Below the pieces are notes generated by a model. It was not told the origin of the DNA. It searched no databases and saw only the letters and a list, made by a program, of their open reading frames with translations. Both the position numbers and the translations under genes were made by a program. Of a stretch of 64,000 nt of DNA, positions 43,934 to 53,115 are shown one piece after another; within the stretch, counting starts at the first letter, position 1; each line of letters begins with the position of its first letter. Source of the DNA: Emticicia sp031378345 (GTDB lineage: Bacteria; Bacteroidota; Bacteroidia; Cytophagales; Spirosomataceae); NCBI GenBank assembly GCA_031378345.1, contig JANNDY010000106.1, forward strand, positions 1-64,000, given 5' to 3'.

Positions 43934-43975
43934 AAAAACGGCAAAAATACAGGTTTATTGCTTTTTGCCGTTTTT
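43934..43975 (-). terminator. Terminator of amidohydrolase gene
   Basis: AAAAACGGCAAAAA and TTTTTGCCGTTTTT form a perfect stem 29 bp past the amidohydrolase stop at 44004. Confidence 0.85.
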
Positions 43976-44003
43976 AAAGAAAATTGTCGTTTGTCGAGTT
44001 CTT

Positions 44004-45440
44004 CTATTTCTTCTTACTGATGATTGTTTTCCAGTCAAATTTATCTTTGTCGGCTGTGTTACGGCTGGCTAAGTCAGCAAGTATGGCATTGATTTTAGGC
44101 TTATCCAGCCATTTACCGTTTACAAATACACCCGCAATTTTTCGAGTATTTTTTATGTCTGTAAGTGGATTTTCGTCAAGTAAAAGTAGGTCTGCCAATT
44201 TTCCTGTTTCAATAGTACCAATTTGTTTATCAATTCCCATCCACTGAGCTGGCAATATCGTTGCTGAGTTTAATGCTTCTTGTGGTGTTAAACCAGCTTG
44301 AACCAAAAGTTCTAATTCATCGTGCATTGCAAAACCTGCTACAACTCCGGAAACACCTGCATCTGTTCCTGCAACTATTGGCACACCTGCATCTCGAAAT
44401 GCTTTTATCAATTGAAAATGAAATTGTACCATATTATCAAAATAGACTGTATTTTCTGGGGTTGCATTCTTTACATAGTTATTGGCTGTTAACCATTTGC
44501 TTTGTAAGAGTGGATGAACATATTTAAGTGTTTGTGAAGTTTTTATGTTTTCAATAGAATGGGTTTGCTTTGCAATCCAGACCATTGTTATTAATGTTGG
44601 TGATAGCCAAGTTCCATTATTTTTGGCAAGTTTTGCAAATTTTTGTGCATCTTGTAAACTAAAATTTTCTGAATGCTTAGAAAATTCTTCGGCATGGGCA
44701 ACCATTCCAAAGTGAGGGGTAAATGCTTGTTCAAGTTTCCCTTGAAAAGCATTAGGAATATGTCCAATAGTTTTTAAACCCAGTTTTTGTGCTTCATCAA
44801 TAATAGCACTGTAGGTTTCAACATTTAATTTGGAATAGACCTTTATGAAATCGTAGCCTTCTGTTTTAGCATTTCTCACAGCTATACGACCTTCTTCTGC
44901 TGTATTTGCAATTCTACCTTGTCCAGTTCCACCATTAATCAATGCAGCCAAGGCCATTCGAGGACCGATAATATATCCTTTTTCTATTTCCTTCTTTTGA
45001 GCAAAAGTTTCCATAGTAGCATTTAAGTCCCATACGGTAGTAACACCATTTGCTATAATTGGTGTCATCATATCTTGTGTGTTAAATGCTAAATCGGGTG
45101 TTTGTGTTGGTAGTTTTGGTCCAAAATAGGAATCAGTAGCCAAATGAACGTGCATATCTATTAGCCCTGGGATTAGCCATTTTCCTTTTCCGTCAATTAT
45201 TTTTGCTTTTTTTGGAATCGTTCCGTTGATAGATTCAATTCGATTTTCAGAAATGACTACTGTTGCATTATTTATAACAGCATTTGTAGAAGTCATTGTT
45301 ATGACGTTCACATTTTTAATCACATAAACCTCTTCTAAGGTTTTTATATTTTGAATTTCATTTTTCTGTTGAGAATATCCTACGGAAATCACCAAAAGCA
45401 GGAATATGAAAAGAGTAGATTGAAGAAAGTTTTTTTCCAT
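44004..45440 (-). CDS. Exported amidohydrolase
   Basis: A 478-aa metal-dependent hydrolase of the amidohydrolase superfamily (imidazolonepropionase-like group). The signal peptide from ATG 45440 ends in VGYSQQ. Metal ligands: H97 and H99 in PGLIDMHVHL, a Lys in FIKVYSK, His in IGHIPNAF and AHAEEFSKH, and Asp in AGTDAGVSG. The composite beta-sandwich is formed by IKNVNVITMT..VVISENRIESI and the C-terminal GTIETGKLADLLLLDENPL. Probably a periplasmic peptidase or amidase (prolidase-like); the substrate is unknown. It follows the serine hydrolase gene, 114 bp away. Confidence 0.9.
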   Translation of the reverse strand: MEKNFLQSTLFIFLLLVISVGYSQQKNEIQNIKTLEEVYVIKNVNVITMTSTNAVINNATVVISENRIESINGTIPKKAKIIDGKGKWLIPGLIDMHVHLATDSYFGPKLPTQTPDLAFNTQDMMTPIIANGVTTVWDLNATMETFAQKKEIEKGYIIGPRMALAALINGGTGQGRIANTAEEGRIAVRNAKTEGYDFIKVYSKLNVETYSAIIDEAQKLGLKTIGHIPNAFQGKLEQAFTPHFGMVAHAEEFSKHSENFSLQDAQKFAKLAKNNGTWLSPTLITMVWIAKQTHSIENIKTSQTLKYVHPLLQSKWLTANNYVKNATPENTVYFDNMVQFHFQLIKAFRDAGVPIVAGTDAGVSGVVAGFAMHDELELLVQAGLTPQEALNSATILPAQWMGIDKQIGTIETGKLADLLLLDENPLTDIKNTRKIAGVFVNGKWLDKPKINAILADLASRNTADKDKFDWKTIISKKK

Positions 45441-45554
45441 GATTTTTTGAAGATTGTTGATAAGTAAATTAACTAACTCATTATTATTTTTCGGAAAATG
45501 ATATTTGCTTATTAAAGTTTTGGGACGAAACACTTTTGCAAGGTCGTAAGTTTT

Positions 45555-46592
45555 CTAAATTCTTTTCATCATTTCGTACAATTTCTGATGGTGGCTTCTA
45601 AATCCCTGTTTGCCTTTCCACATAAAAAGCCCTTGCTGAATTTTTGAACGCCCCGTATCATTCCGTGAAACAACCACTAATTTATTGGCTTTATCTACAA
45701 TCATAAACTGACCGCCCCAACCCGAAGCCCAAAAAGTTTGATTTTTGGTATCATTCCACCACAAATACGAATACATATCGCAAGGCTCATTACCGCCCGA
45801 ATCTTTGGAGTAGGGCGTGGTGCTTTCTTTTACCCAATTTTCACTTACTATTTGTGTTCCTTGCCAACGCCCATCGTTTGCCATCATCATACCGATTCGG
45901 GCCATGTCTTCGGCAGAAATATAAATTATGTACTGACGATGCTCAGTATAATCTTGTTGTTTGTACTCTACGAAACTTGCCTTAAAAAGCTTCATTTGTA
46001 GGGGTTTTGCGAGCCATTCTTGCATGGCTTGTCCAATGGACAATTTGGTTTGTTGCTCAAAAATAGTCCCCAATACATTGAAACCCCAATTATTGTAGTA
46101 GAAAAACTCACCAGGCTTGTGCTGTCCACGTTTGGGGCGAGCGTCTTTCATTTCTTGCGTTTCGCCCGATGCTTCAATATAAATTCCCGAACGAGACATC
46201 AATAAATCTCGAACCGTACAAGTTTTTTCGGTGGCTGTCAGTGGTGCTTTGGCATCGTCAATGCCCAATTCTGCAAGAGTCTGATTTAGTTTTAAATAAC
46301 CTTTATCAATTGCAATTCCGTACAGCACGCTCATAATACTCTTTCGGGCTGAATGCGTCATGATAGGCAAATCTACTTCGCCCCAACTTGCCAAAATACT
46401 ATCGTTTTGAATAGCAATGAAGGTATCAAATTGTGTTTCAGTCTTCAAGAAATCGTAGGCTTCTTGAATGATTTTAGGGTTTTTGACTGCCAAAGCTGGA
46501 GGAATTGGCAGATAATTTTGTGGTGTAACAATTTGAAATTTGCAAGAAGAGCAAATGAGCAATAATGAACAGAGAATCAATAGCTTTTTCAT
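45555..46592 (-). CDS. Lipoprotein serine hydrolase (beta-lactamase/class C family)
   Basis: A 345-aa lipoprotein (signal LLICSSCKF, Cys17) with the penicillin-binding/beta-lactamase fold. The nucleophile is Ser81 in the SxxK motif SARK (81-84). The YxN motif appears in FFYYNNWGFNVLG. The third motif appears as HxG-like WASGWGG. It lacks features of true cephalosporinases and is more likely an esterase, D-amino acid peptidase or 6-aminohexanoate-dimer hydrolase-like enzyme. Same strand as the AraC regulator and the amidohydrolase. Confidence 0.88.
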   Translation of the reverse strand: MKKLLILCSLLLICSSCKFQIVTPQNYLPIPPALAVKNPKIIQEAYDFLKTETQFDTFIAIQNDSILASWGEVDLPIMTHSARKSIMSVLYGIAIDKGYLKLNQTLAELGIDDAKAPLTATEKTCTVRDLLMSRSGIYIEASGETQEMKDARPKRGQHKPGEFFYYNNWGFNVLGTIFEQQTKLSIGQAMQEWLAKPLQMKLFKASFVEYKQQDYTEHRQYIIYISAEDMARIGMMMANDGRWQGTQIVSENWVKESTTPYSKDSGGNEPCDMYSYLWWNDTKNQTFWASGWGGQFMIVDKANKLVVVSRNDTGRSKIQQGLFMWKGKQGFRSHHQKLYEMMKRI

Positions 46593-46708
46593 TTGAATTT
46601 ATTTTGTGATTCGCAAAATTCAAACGTAAAGTATTCATAAGGCTCTCAAAATAGGTTTTGAGAGAAAAAAAATGATGACTTTGAAAAATATAGAGCCGAT
46701 AAAAATGA

Positions 46709-47818
46709 TTAAATCTTATTTTGGAGGAAAACCTTTGGCGTTATTCCTGTTTTTTCTTTAAAAATTCGATAAAAACTGGCTTCCGAATTAAACCCACATT
46801 GATAAGCAACGCCCATGATGGTTTCTTTTTGAAGATTGGCTCTTACGATGCGGCTTTTAAATTCTTCTATTCTTAGTTGATTGATATAGTCTCTAAAATT
46901 CATATTCTTACCCAAATTGATAGCTTCCGAAATCGTTTGAGCTGAACAGTTTAGTTTTGTGGCACATTGGTTTAAATTAAGGTCGGGTTCGAGGTAAGGT
47001 TTGTCAGACTGCATCCAATGTTGTAGATTTTCCAGCAAAAACATTAAATTGATATTGGCACTTACTTCTGACTTTTTGGAAATCAAATCAATCGAAATCT
47101 TGAAATCTTGGTGTCGAAAACCAAAAAAAACAAACACATAAATCAAGAAAACCAAGTAAAAATAGAAAAGCTGAATAGGCACAAACGAAATAACGTGGAA
47201 TTGTTGAGAGATAATCATTCCGCCTAAAAACACCAAGACCACCGCCGAAACTATCAATAGATTCCGCAGCCATCGGTAAGTAGGAACAGATGTATTGGAA
47301 ATGTAGGTTTCGACCCATTTTTGATACTTTTTGAGTTGCTTATACGATAAAACTCCATAATAAATTCCCCAAACGACTGACAGAACATCTTCAATTGTCT
47401 TGATTTCATCGTACAATAATCTATTTGCTAAGTGAGTTTTTTCATCTAAATTTTCAACAAAAACAGTGCAAATATAGACCAACAAAGCATAAACCAGAAA
47501 TAGTGAAGGAATTAGCAAATGCTTTTGAAACAGTGATTGACGTAGTTTTTTAGGCTCAGTAAGTGCCAAAACATATAACCAAAGAAGCGGAGGAAGCCAT
47601 AAATCAATACCCAAAGGGAAATATTTAAACATTTGTGTTTGCCAAAGTCCCAGTGTATGCAACAGGATTTTAGCAGAGAGTAAGCCAAAAACCAACAGCA
47701 CAAAAGCCAACAATTTATTGGTAGCAGTGCGATTGATTTTTGAGAGAAGAACAATAGCAAATATGCAAGAATTGACAAAACCAATGCAAACTACAACATC
47801 AAACGGTCGAAAAATCAT
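46709..47818 (-). CDS. Membrane-bound AraC-family transcriptional regulator
   Basis: A 369-aa protein. The first 235 residues hold about seven membrane helices (from CIGFVNSCIFAIVLL to YFYLVFLIYVFVFF). The C-terminal 105 residues are an AraC DNA-binding domain: two helix-turn-helix units, LNLNQCATKLNCSAQTISEAIN and IMGVAYQCGFNSEASFYRIFKEKTGITPKVF. A membrane sensor domain fused to AraC is common in Bacteroidota and suggests response to an envelope signal. Possible targets are the carbohydrate genes at 47988-53065 just upstream on the same strand, or the hydrolases downstream. Confidence 0.92.
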   Translation of the reverse strand: MIFRPFDVVVCIGFVNSCIFAIVLLSKINRTATNKLLAFVLLVFGLLSAKILLHTLGLWQTQMFKYFPLGIDLWLPPLLWLYVLALTEPKKLRQSLFQKHLLIPSLFLVYALLVYICTVFVENLDEKTHLANRLLYDEIKTIEDVLSVVWGIYYGVLSYKQLKKYQKWVETYISNTSVPTYRWLRNLLIVSAVVLVFLGGMIISQQFHVISFVPIQLFYFYLVFLIYVFVFFGFRHQDFKISIDLISKKSEVSANINLMFLLENLQHWMQSDKPYLEPDLNLNQCATKLNCSAQTISEAINLGKNMNFRDYINQLRIEEFKSRIVRANLQKETIMGVAYQCGFNSEASFYRIFKEKTGITPKVFLQNKI

Positions 47819-47926
47819 AAACTGGGTTCAAGAAGTATTGACAATAAATTTTCATAGTTAGCATATTTTTTTGACAAGTCAAACGGAAAAGTATTGTATT
47901 GATACTTTATTTAGCAGGTTTCCTAA

Positions 47927-47966
47927 AAAAAACAAATGGCTGCCAAGAAAGCAACCATTGTTTTTT
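47927..47966 (-). terminator. Terminator of SGNH-GH28 gene
   Basis: AACAAATGG.TGC and GCA.CCATTGTT form an imperfect stem with A/T tracts, about 22 bp past the stop at 47988. Confidence 0.6.
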
Positions 47967-47987
47967 ATAATGAAAGTAGTAATTAAT

Positions 47988-50327
47988 CTATTTTTTACTC
48001 ACAACTTTAGCTTTCACACCCACGCCAAATTCGATATCCTTTTTAGCATTTTTCACATCAGTATTTAACAAACGAATACTTGCCGATTTATCGCCCATTA
48101 CTTTCAAAAGTACATCTTTATCTGTTCCATATAGAATATTATCTAAAACGACATTTTTGCTATTTTGTACTTGCATGATGGTTTTGTCTTTGGTCAAAAA
48201 TGTGATGTTTTTCAAAGAAATATTCTCAGCTTCTACACAAATCAAGCCTTTGTTTGACTCAATAATGGCGTTTTCGATATTGATGTTTTTGATTGACATT
48301 TCGGGCAAACCTCTTATCAAAATTGCCGTTTCTGCACCTCTGCAAACAATATTTTTGATATAAAAATTGTTGAATTGTGGCGTTCCTTCGTTCAAGGGTT
48401 CTGCCTTGATAACGGGCAATTCATTTTCTTGACCATCGGCACGAACAGGATCTTTTGCAGCATAATACATGTCAAAAAGTATCGCTTCGCCTGGAATATC
48501 GGTCATATTAATGTTATTTACGTAGATGTTTTCAACAACGCCGCCACGTCCACGAGCAGTTTTGAAGCGTAGTCCTACATCTGAACCCATAAAAGTACAG
48601 TCCGAAATGTACATATTTCTAACGCCTCCAGACATCTCAGAGCCAATCACAAATCCACCATGAGCATGATAAACAATACAATTTTTTATGATGAAATTTT
48701 CGGTCGGAACACCACGTTTTCTACCTTGCTCATCACGACCCGATTTTATTGTGATTCCATCGTCGCCAGTATCAAAAGTACAGCCATCTAATACACCATT
48801 TCGGCAAGATTCTAAGTCAATGGCATCGCTATTTTGAGCATACCAATGATTTTTTACTGTAACATTTTTGACTGTAATATGGTCGCACAAAAGTGGGTGC
48901 ATTGTCCATGCAGGTGAATTTTGGAAAGTAATTCCTTCAATAATGATATTTTTGCAGCGAGTCAGGCTCAACATATTTGGGCGTAAAAAATCTTTGTAAG
49001 AAGCCAATTCTTCGGGCGTTGGTTTTACGCCGTTCAAAATTCTTCCAGCATTTGGAATCATGTTTCCTTTCATAGATTTTTCAGATGGATACCAGTTGTT
49101 TTTTTTGTCATCTGTAACGCCCGACTTTATCAAAGTTGACCATTGTCCCTCAGTCATTTTTTCTTTCTTGATAGCACGCCACACATCGCCACCACCATCA
49201 AGCACACCCTCACCTGTAATGGCAATATTTTCTAAATCTACGCCCCAAATAGGTGCTTGGCAACGGTAAGAATCTTGTCCTTCCCAAGTCGTCAAAACGA
49301 TTGGATAATCGTCATAGTTTTTGCTAAATTGTAATAAAGCACCTTTTTCGATGTGCAGATTTACATTGCTTTTCATCACGATTGGACCAGTAACCCAAAG
49401 CCCTTTTTGCACTAAAACCGTGCCTCCACCAGCAGCATTACAAAGTTCGATGGCTTGATTTATTGCCTTAGAATTAACCGTCAAACCATCAGATTTTGCT
49501 CCATAACGTGCGATATTAAAAGTATCTTTTCTAAAAACTGGACGATAGGTCAGCGGTAATTCGTAAGCGTATTTATCATTAAACTCAGTCTTTTTCAAAA
49601 AATTTCTTAATGGATTTCCTGTGCTTACGAGTCCATCGGCAGCTAAATTTGCCATTAATCTTGCCCCATAAGCTGTGAAATGTGTATTGTCTTCGATTCC
49701 CTTTGGAAATTTTGGATAAATGCCGCCAGCGACATTCATAAATATTTTTTTAGAACCTTCTACGCCGTGCTGCTCTATCACTTTTTGGCTCGAAGCATGC
49801 ATATCAATCAAGGTAACATTGTATTGTTTGGCAATTTCTCTAACTACCGAAGGGTATTCGCCATGTTGGTCAACGAATTTGCCTTGTTCATCAAATTTTC
49901 TACGCATTACTGGCGTGAGTAGTACTGGAGTTGCACCTTTGGCATGTGTTTCTTCGATGTAGCGAATGAGGTTTTTGCGATAGTCGGTTTGTGGAGCTGC
50001 GAAGCGAGTAGAGTCCGATTCTTTTTGGTCATTATGTCCAAATTGAATGAGAACATAATCGCCTTTGTGGAGCTGGTCATGCACTTTTTCCCAAAGCCCT
50101 TGCACCCTAAAACTCTTGGTACTTCGTCCATTTACTGCATGATTTTGAATCTCTACGGCATCTGTAAATAGTTCATGAAAAACTTGCCCCCAACCAGTTT
50201 CTGGTGCGTCGTAAAGGTTTTTATTAGCACAAGTTGAGTCGCCAATCAAAAAGATTCGAGGTTTTTCGTCTGCCATATTGAAGGCAAAAGAGAACCAAAC
50301 AAAGAGGAGAAAAAATACTTTTTTCAT
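47988..50327 (-). CDS. Pectinolytic fusion: SGNH (CE12-like) acetylesterase plus GH28 polygalacturonase
   Basis: A 779-aa exported enzyme with two catalytic modules. The signal is at 1-19. The SGNH esterase (about 23-235) has Ser31 in FLIGDST, NHAVNGRSTKSF, the IQFGHNDQKE block with the Asn, and the final Asp/His in DNTHFTAYG; it resembles rhamnogalacturonan acetylesterases. The GH28 right-handed helix (about 265-770) has AIDLESCRNG with preceding NSD, the catalytic pair in DTGDDGITIKSG (about 515-526), HGGFVIGSEMSGG in place of GHG, and LRFKTARGRGG in place of RIK. It would deacetylate and cleave pectin backbones. The mutarotase and a sulfatase are upstream on the same strand. Confidence 0.92.
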   Translation of the reverse strand: MKKVFFLLFVWFSFAFNMADEKPRIFLIGDSTCANKNLYDAPETGWGQVFHELFTDAVEIQNHAVNGRSTKSFRVQGLWEKVHDQLHKGDYVLIQFGHNDQKESDSTRFAAPQTDYRKNLIRYIEETHAKGATPVLLTPVMRRKFDEQGKFVDQHGEYPSVVREIAKQYNVTLIDMHASSQKVIEQHGVEGSKKIFMNVAGGIYPKFPKGIEDNTHFTAYGARLMANLAADGLVSTGNPLRNFLKKTEFNDKYAYELPLTYRPVFRKDTFNIARYGAKSDGLTVNSKAINQAIELCNAAGGGTVLVQKGLWVTGPIVMKSNVNLHIEKGALLQFSKNYDDYPIVLTTWEGQDSYRCQAPIWGVDLENIAITGEGVLDGGGDVWRAIKKEKMTEGQWSTLIKSGVTDDKKNNWYPSEKSMKGNMIPNAGRILNGVKPTPEELASYKDFLRPNMLSLTRCKNIIIEGITFQNSPAWTMHPLLCDHITVKNVTVKNHWYAQNSDAIDLESCRNGVLDGCTFDTGDDGITIKSGRDEQGRKRGVPTENFIIKNCIVYHAHGGFVIGSEMSGGVRNMYISDCTFMGSDVGLRFKTARGRGGVVENIYVNNINMTDIPGEAILFDMYYAAKDPVRADGQENELPVIKAEPLNEGTPQFNNFYIKNIVCRGAETAILIRGLPEMSIKNINIENAIIESNKGLICVEAENISLKNITFLTKDKTIMQVQNSKNVVLDNILYGTDKDVLLKVMGDKSASIRLLNTDVKNAKKDIEFGVGVKAKVVSKK

Positions 50328-50337
50328 TTTTTTAATT

Positions 50338-50375
50338 GAAAAACCTGTGATTTTTTAGCAAAAATCACAGGTTTT
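50338..50375 (-). terminator. Terminator of mutarotase gene
   Basis: AAAACCTGTGATTTT and AAAATCACAGGTTTT form a perfect stem, between the mutarotase stop and the next gene. It would separate or attenuate transcription into the SGNH-GH28 gene. Confidence 0.85.
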
Positions 50376-50416
50376 GTTAGAAATATATTCCTTGTAAATA
50401 TTTGACTATCAATGTT

Positions 50417-51550
50417 TTACTTCGTCGAAAACTTATAAATCGTTGTTGTTTGATAAGTTTCATTCGGGCGTAAAACTGTACTTGGAAAAGCCGCTTGATT
50501 TGGTGAATCTGGGAAATGTTGTGTTTCGAGACATAAGCCTGAACGACGACCATAAATAATACCTTTTTTGCCAATAACAGAGCCATTCAAGAAATTTCCT
50601 GTATAAAACTGAACGGCTGGTTCGGTTGTTGAAACTTCCATGAAACGCCCAGTTGTTGGTTCGTAAACACTCGCTACCAATTTCAATGCTTTTGTTGAAT
50701 CGGTGAAAACCCAGCAATGGTCATAGCCACCACCAAATTTAATTTGTGTATCAGTCGAATCATTGATTCTTTCGCCAACTTTATGAGTTGTCGTGAAATC
50801 AAAAGGTGTTCCTGCAACTGGTTTTAGTTCGCCTGTTGGAATCAAAGTTTCATCAACTGGCAAAAATCTATCGGCATTGATTGTAACTTCGTGGTTAAGA
50901 ATATCGCTTGCACCACTCAAATTGAAGTAGGTATGATTGGTTAAATTTATAACCGTAGCTTTATCGGTAGTTGCTTTATAATCAATTTTTAGGGCATTAT
51001 CTTTTTGCAAAGTATAAACCACTTCAACTGATAAGTTTCCAGGATAACCTTCTTCGCCATCTTTTGAAGTATAGGTCAATTTCAATGAAGGTTCTTCGCC
51101 GCCAATTGGCGTTGCTGCCCAAACTACTTTATCAAAACCTTTCAAGCCTCCGTGGAGAGCATTTACTCCATTGTTTATTGGTAATGTATATTCTGTACTG
51201 TCGAGCGTAAATTTTCCTTTGGCAATTCGATTGCCATAACGCCCAACCAATGCTCCAAAAAAAGGTGTTCCCTTTACGTAATTAGCCAGTGAATCACACC
51301 CGAGTGTTACGTCTTCGTAATTGCCATTTTTATCTGGGGCAGTCCACGAAACAATAATTCCACCGTAATTTGATATATTTACCTCCATTCCTGCGGCATT
51401 TTTGAGGGTATAAAGGTCAACTTCTTGACCGTCGGCTAATTTCCCGAAAAGGTTTTTTTCAATACTCATTTTTTGTTCAGATGTTTTTGTACTGCAAGAA
51501 ATCATGCTTAGAATGGCAAATGCAGCAATGGTTAATTTAAGTGTTTTCAT
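50417..51550 (-). CDS. galM: Aldose 1-epimerase, lipoprotein form
   Basis: A 377-aa galactose mutarotase-like protein. ATG 51550 begins a lipoprotein signal (lipobox SMISC), so the enzyme is probably periplasmic. Catalytic landmarks: GRYGNRIAKG, the His in NGVNALHGGLKGFDK, LTNHTYFNLSG with the second His, KFGGGYDHCWVF, and the Glu near the C-terminus in GLCLETQHFPDSPN. It interconverts alpha and beta anomers of free sugars. Its place beside the pectinolytic gene fits a role in processing released sugars. Confidence 0.93.
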   Translation of the reverse strand: MKTLKLTIAAFAILSMISCSTKTSEQKMSIEKNLFGKLADGQEVDLYTLKNAAGMEVNISNYGGIIVSWTAPDKNGNYEDVTLGCDSLANYVKGTPFFGALVGRYGNRIAKGKFTLDSTEYTLPINNGVNALHGGLKGFDKVVWAATPIGGEEPSLKLTYTSKDGEEGYPGNLSVEVVYTLQKDNALKIDYKATTDKATVINLTNHTYFNLSGASDILNHEVTINADRFLPVDETLIPTGELKPVAGTPFDFTTTHKVGERINDSTDTQIKFGGGYDHCWVFTDSTKALKLVASVYEPTTGRFMEVSTTEPAVQFYTGNFLNGSVIGKKGIIYGRRSGLCLETQHFPDSPNQAAFPSTVLRPNETYQTTTIYKFSTK

Positions 51551-51625
51551 TTTTTGGAGGGTTGAATTTTTGGTAAATATATGCAATAGATTTGGAATTT
51601 CGGCACAGTGCCTTGTTCTCTCTCC

Positions 51626-53065
51626 CTATTCAACCGCCCCACTTGCTCTTACATTTTTTCCTTTTCTACTTGTCAAATCATCGCCCAAATCTTCACGAGC
51701 TTCTTCGGCTATTTTCTGAATTTGAGCAATTATTTCGGGGTAAAGTTTTTGCACATCATATTGCTCAGATGGGTCTCGACGAAGGTCATAAAGTGCCATT
51801 GGCGTAATAATATCTTCGGGGGCTTTCCCCGGAAAACCATCATTTCCTGGCAATTGGTTCATGTATGAACGCCCTTTATGCTCAAAAACCAGCTTCCAGT
51901 TTTCCATTCTGACAGCTTCTAAGGCATTTTTTCGGTAATAATAATAGAATGTTTTTCGTGGACTTTCACTAACATTTCCTTTAATTAATGTCAAAATATC
52001 AACTCCATCAATTTTATTTTTGGGCAATTCTGCTCCACAAATGCGTGCAATCGTAGGAAAAACATCAATTGTTGATGAAAGTTGGTTACAAATCAAACCT
52101 TCGGGCGTAGTTCCTTTCCACCTAACTATGCACGGCACACGATGCCCACCTTCAAAACTTGTACCTTTTCCTTCACGAAATCCACCGGATGAACCTGCAT
52201 GATTTCCAAAATTTATCCAAGGTCCATTATCGCTCGTCAAAATCACCAATGTGTTTTTGTCCAAGCCATTTTCTTTCAAAGTTTTCATCACTTCACCCAC
52301 CGACCAATCAATTTCCATCATCATATCGCCATAAAGTCCTTGCTTGCTTTTGCCTTTAAATTTGCTCGAAACAGCAATCGGAACATGAGGCATTGAATGA
52401 GGTAAATACAAGAAAAAAGGGCTTTTTTTGTTCTTTTTGATAAATTCTACTGCTTTTTCAGTATAAATCGTTGTCAATTTGGCTTGGTCGTCGAGGGTTT
52501 TTATTTCGTCTTTTTTGTCATTATTTTCAATCAAAGGCAGGGCTGGATATTGGTTTTTTTGATGATTTGGCGGCGAAACTTTTCCATCAAAATACACGGG
52601 CCACATATCATTGGAATAAGGTAAACCTACATACTCATCGAAGCCATGTTGAAGTGGTAAAAACTCTTTTTGATAACCCAAATGCCATTTGCCAAAAATG
52701 CCTGTTGCATAGCCTTTTTCTTTGAGCATTTCGGCAATAGTAGTTTCGCTGCTATTGATTCCGACCTTACTATAAGGCATCAAAGCTCCCGAAATACTGA
52801 GGCGATTTGGGTAGCAACCTGTCAATAAAGCTGCTCTCGAAGCACTGCAAACTGCCTGTGCGGTCAAAAAATTAGTAAATCTGATGCCTTCGGCAGCCAT
52901 TTTATCAATATTTGGCGTACGATAATTGACCGCACCGTAGCAACTCAAATCGCCATAGCCCATGTCGTCCATAAAAATCAAAATGATGTTGGGCGATTGC
53001 ACTTTTTTAGGACTGTTGCTTTGTAAAAAGACAAAAGCTAAGAGACAGAAGATGAAATTTTTCAT
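51626..53065 (-). CDS. Sulfatase (S1 family)
   Basis: A 479-aa exported sulfatase with signal MKNFIFCLLAFVFLQSNSP. The formylglycine site is the CxASR type: Cys73 in AVCSASRAALLTG. Metal-site segments IFMDDMGYGDLSCYG and TSDNGPWINFGNHAGSSGG are present, along with RVPCIVRWKG. It differs from the CxPSR sulfatase at 30957-32354 and probably has a different substrate. It is the first gene of the minus-strand carbohydrate group (sulfatase, mutarotase, SGNH-GH28), 75 bp upstream of galM. Confidence 0.93.
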   Translation of the reverse strand: MKNFIFCLLAFVFLQSNSPKKVQSPNIILIFMDDMGYGDLSCYGAVNYRTPNIDKMAAEGIRFTNFLTAQAVCSASRAALLTGCYPNRLSISGALMPYSKVGINSSETTIAEMLKEKGYATGIFGKWHLGYQKEFLPLQHGFDEYVGLPYSNDMWPVYFDGKVSPPNHQKNQYPALPLIENNDKKDEIKTLDDQAKLTTIYTEKAVEFIKKNKKSPFFLYLPHSMPHVPIAVSSKFKGKSKQGLYGDMMMEIDWSVGEVMKTLKENGLDKNTLVILTSDNGPWINFGNHAGSSGGFREGKGTSFEGGHRVPCIVRWKGTTPEGLICNQLSSTIDVFPTIARICGAELPKNKIDGVDILTLIKGNVSESPRKTFYYYYRKNALEAVRMENWKLVFEHKGRSYMNQLPGNDGFPGKAPEDIITPMALYDLRRDPSEQYDVQKLYPEIIAQIQKIAEEAREDLGDDLTSRKGKNVRASGAVE

Positions 53066-53115
53066 TAATAAAATGATTTAGTTGAAATAGTGTCAAACAA
53101 GAAATATACTAAAAC

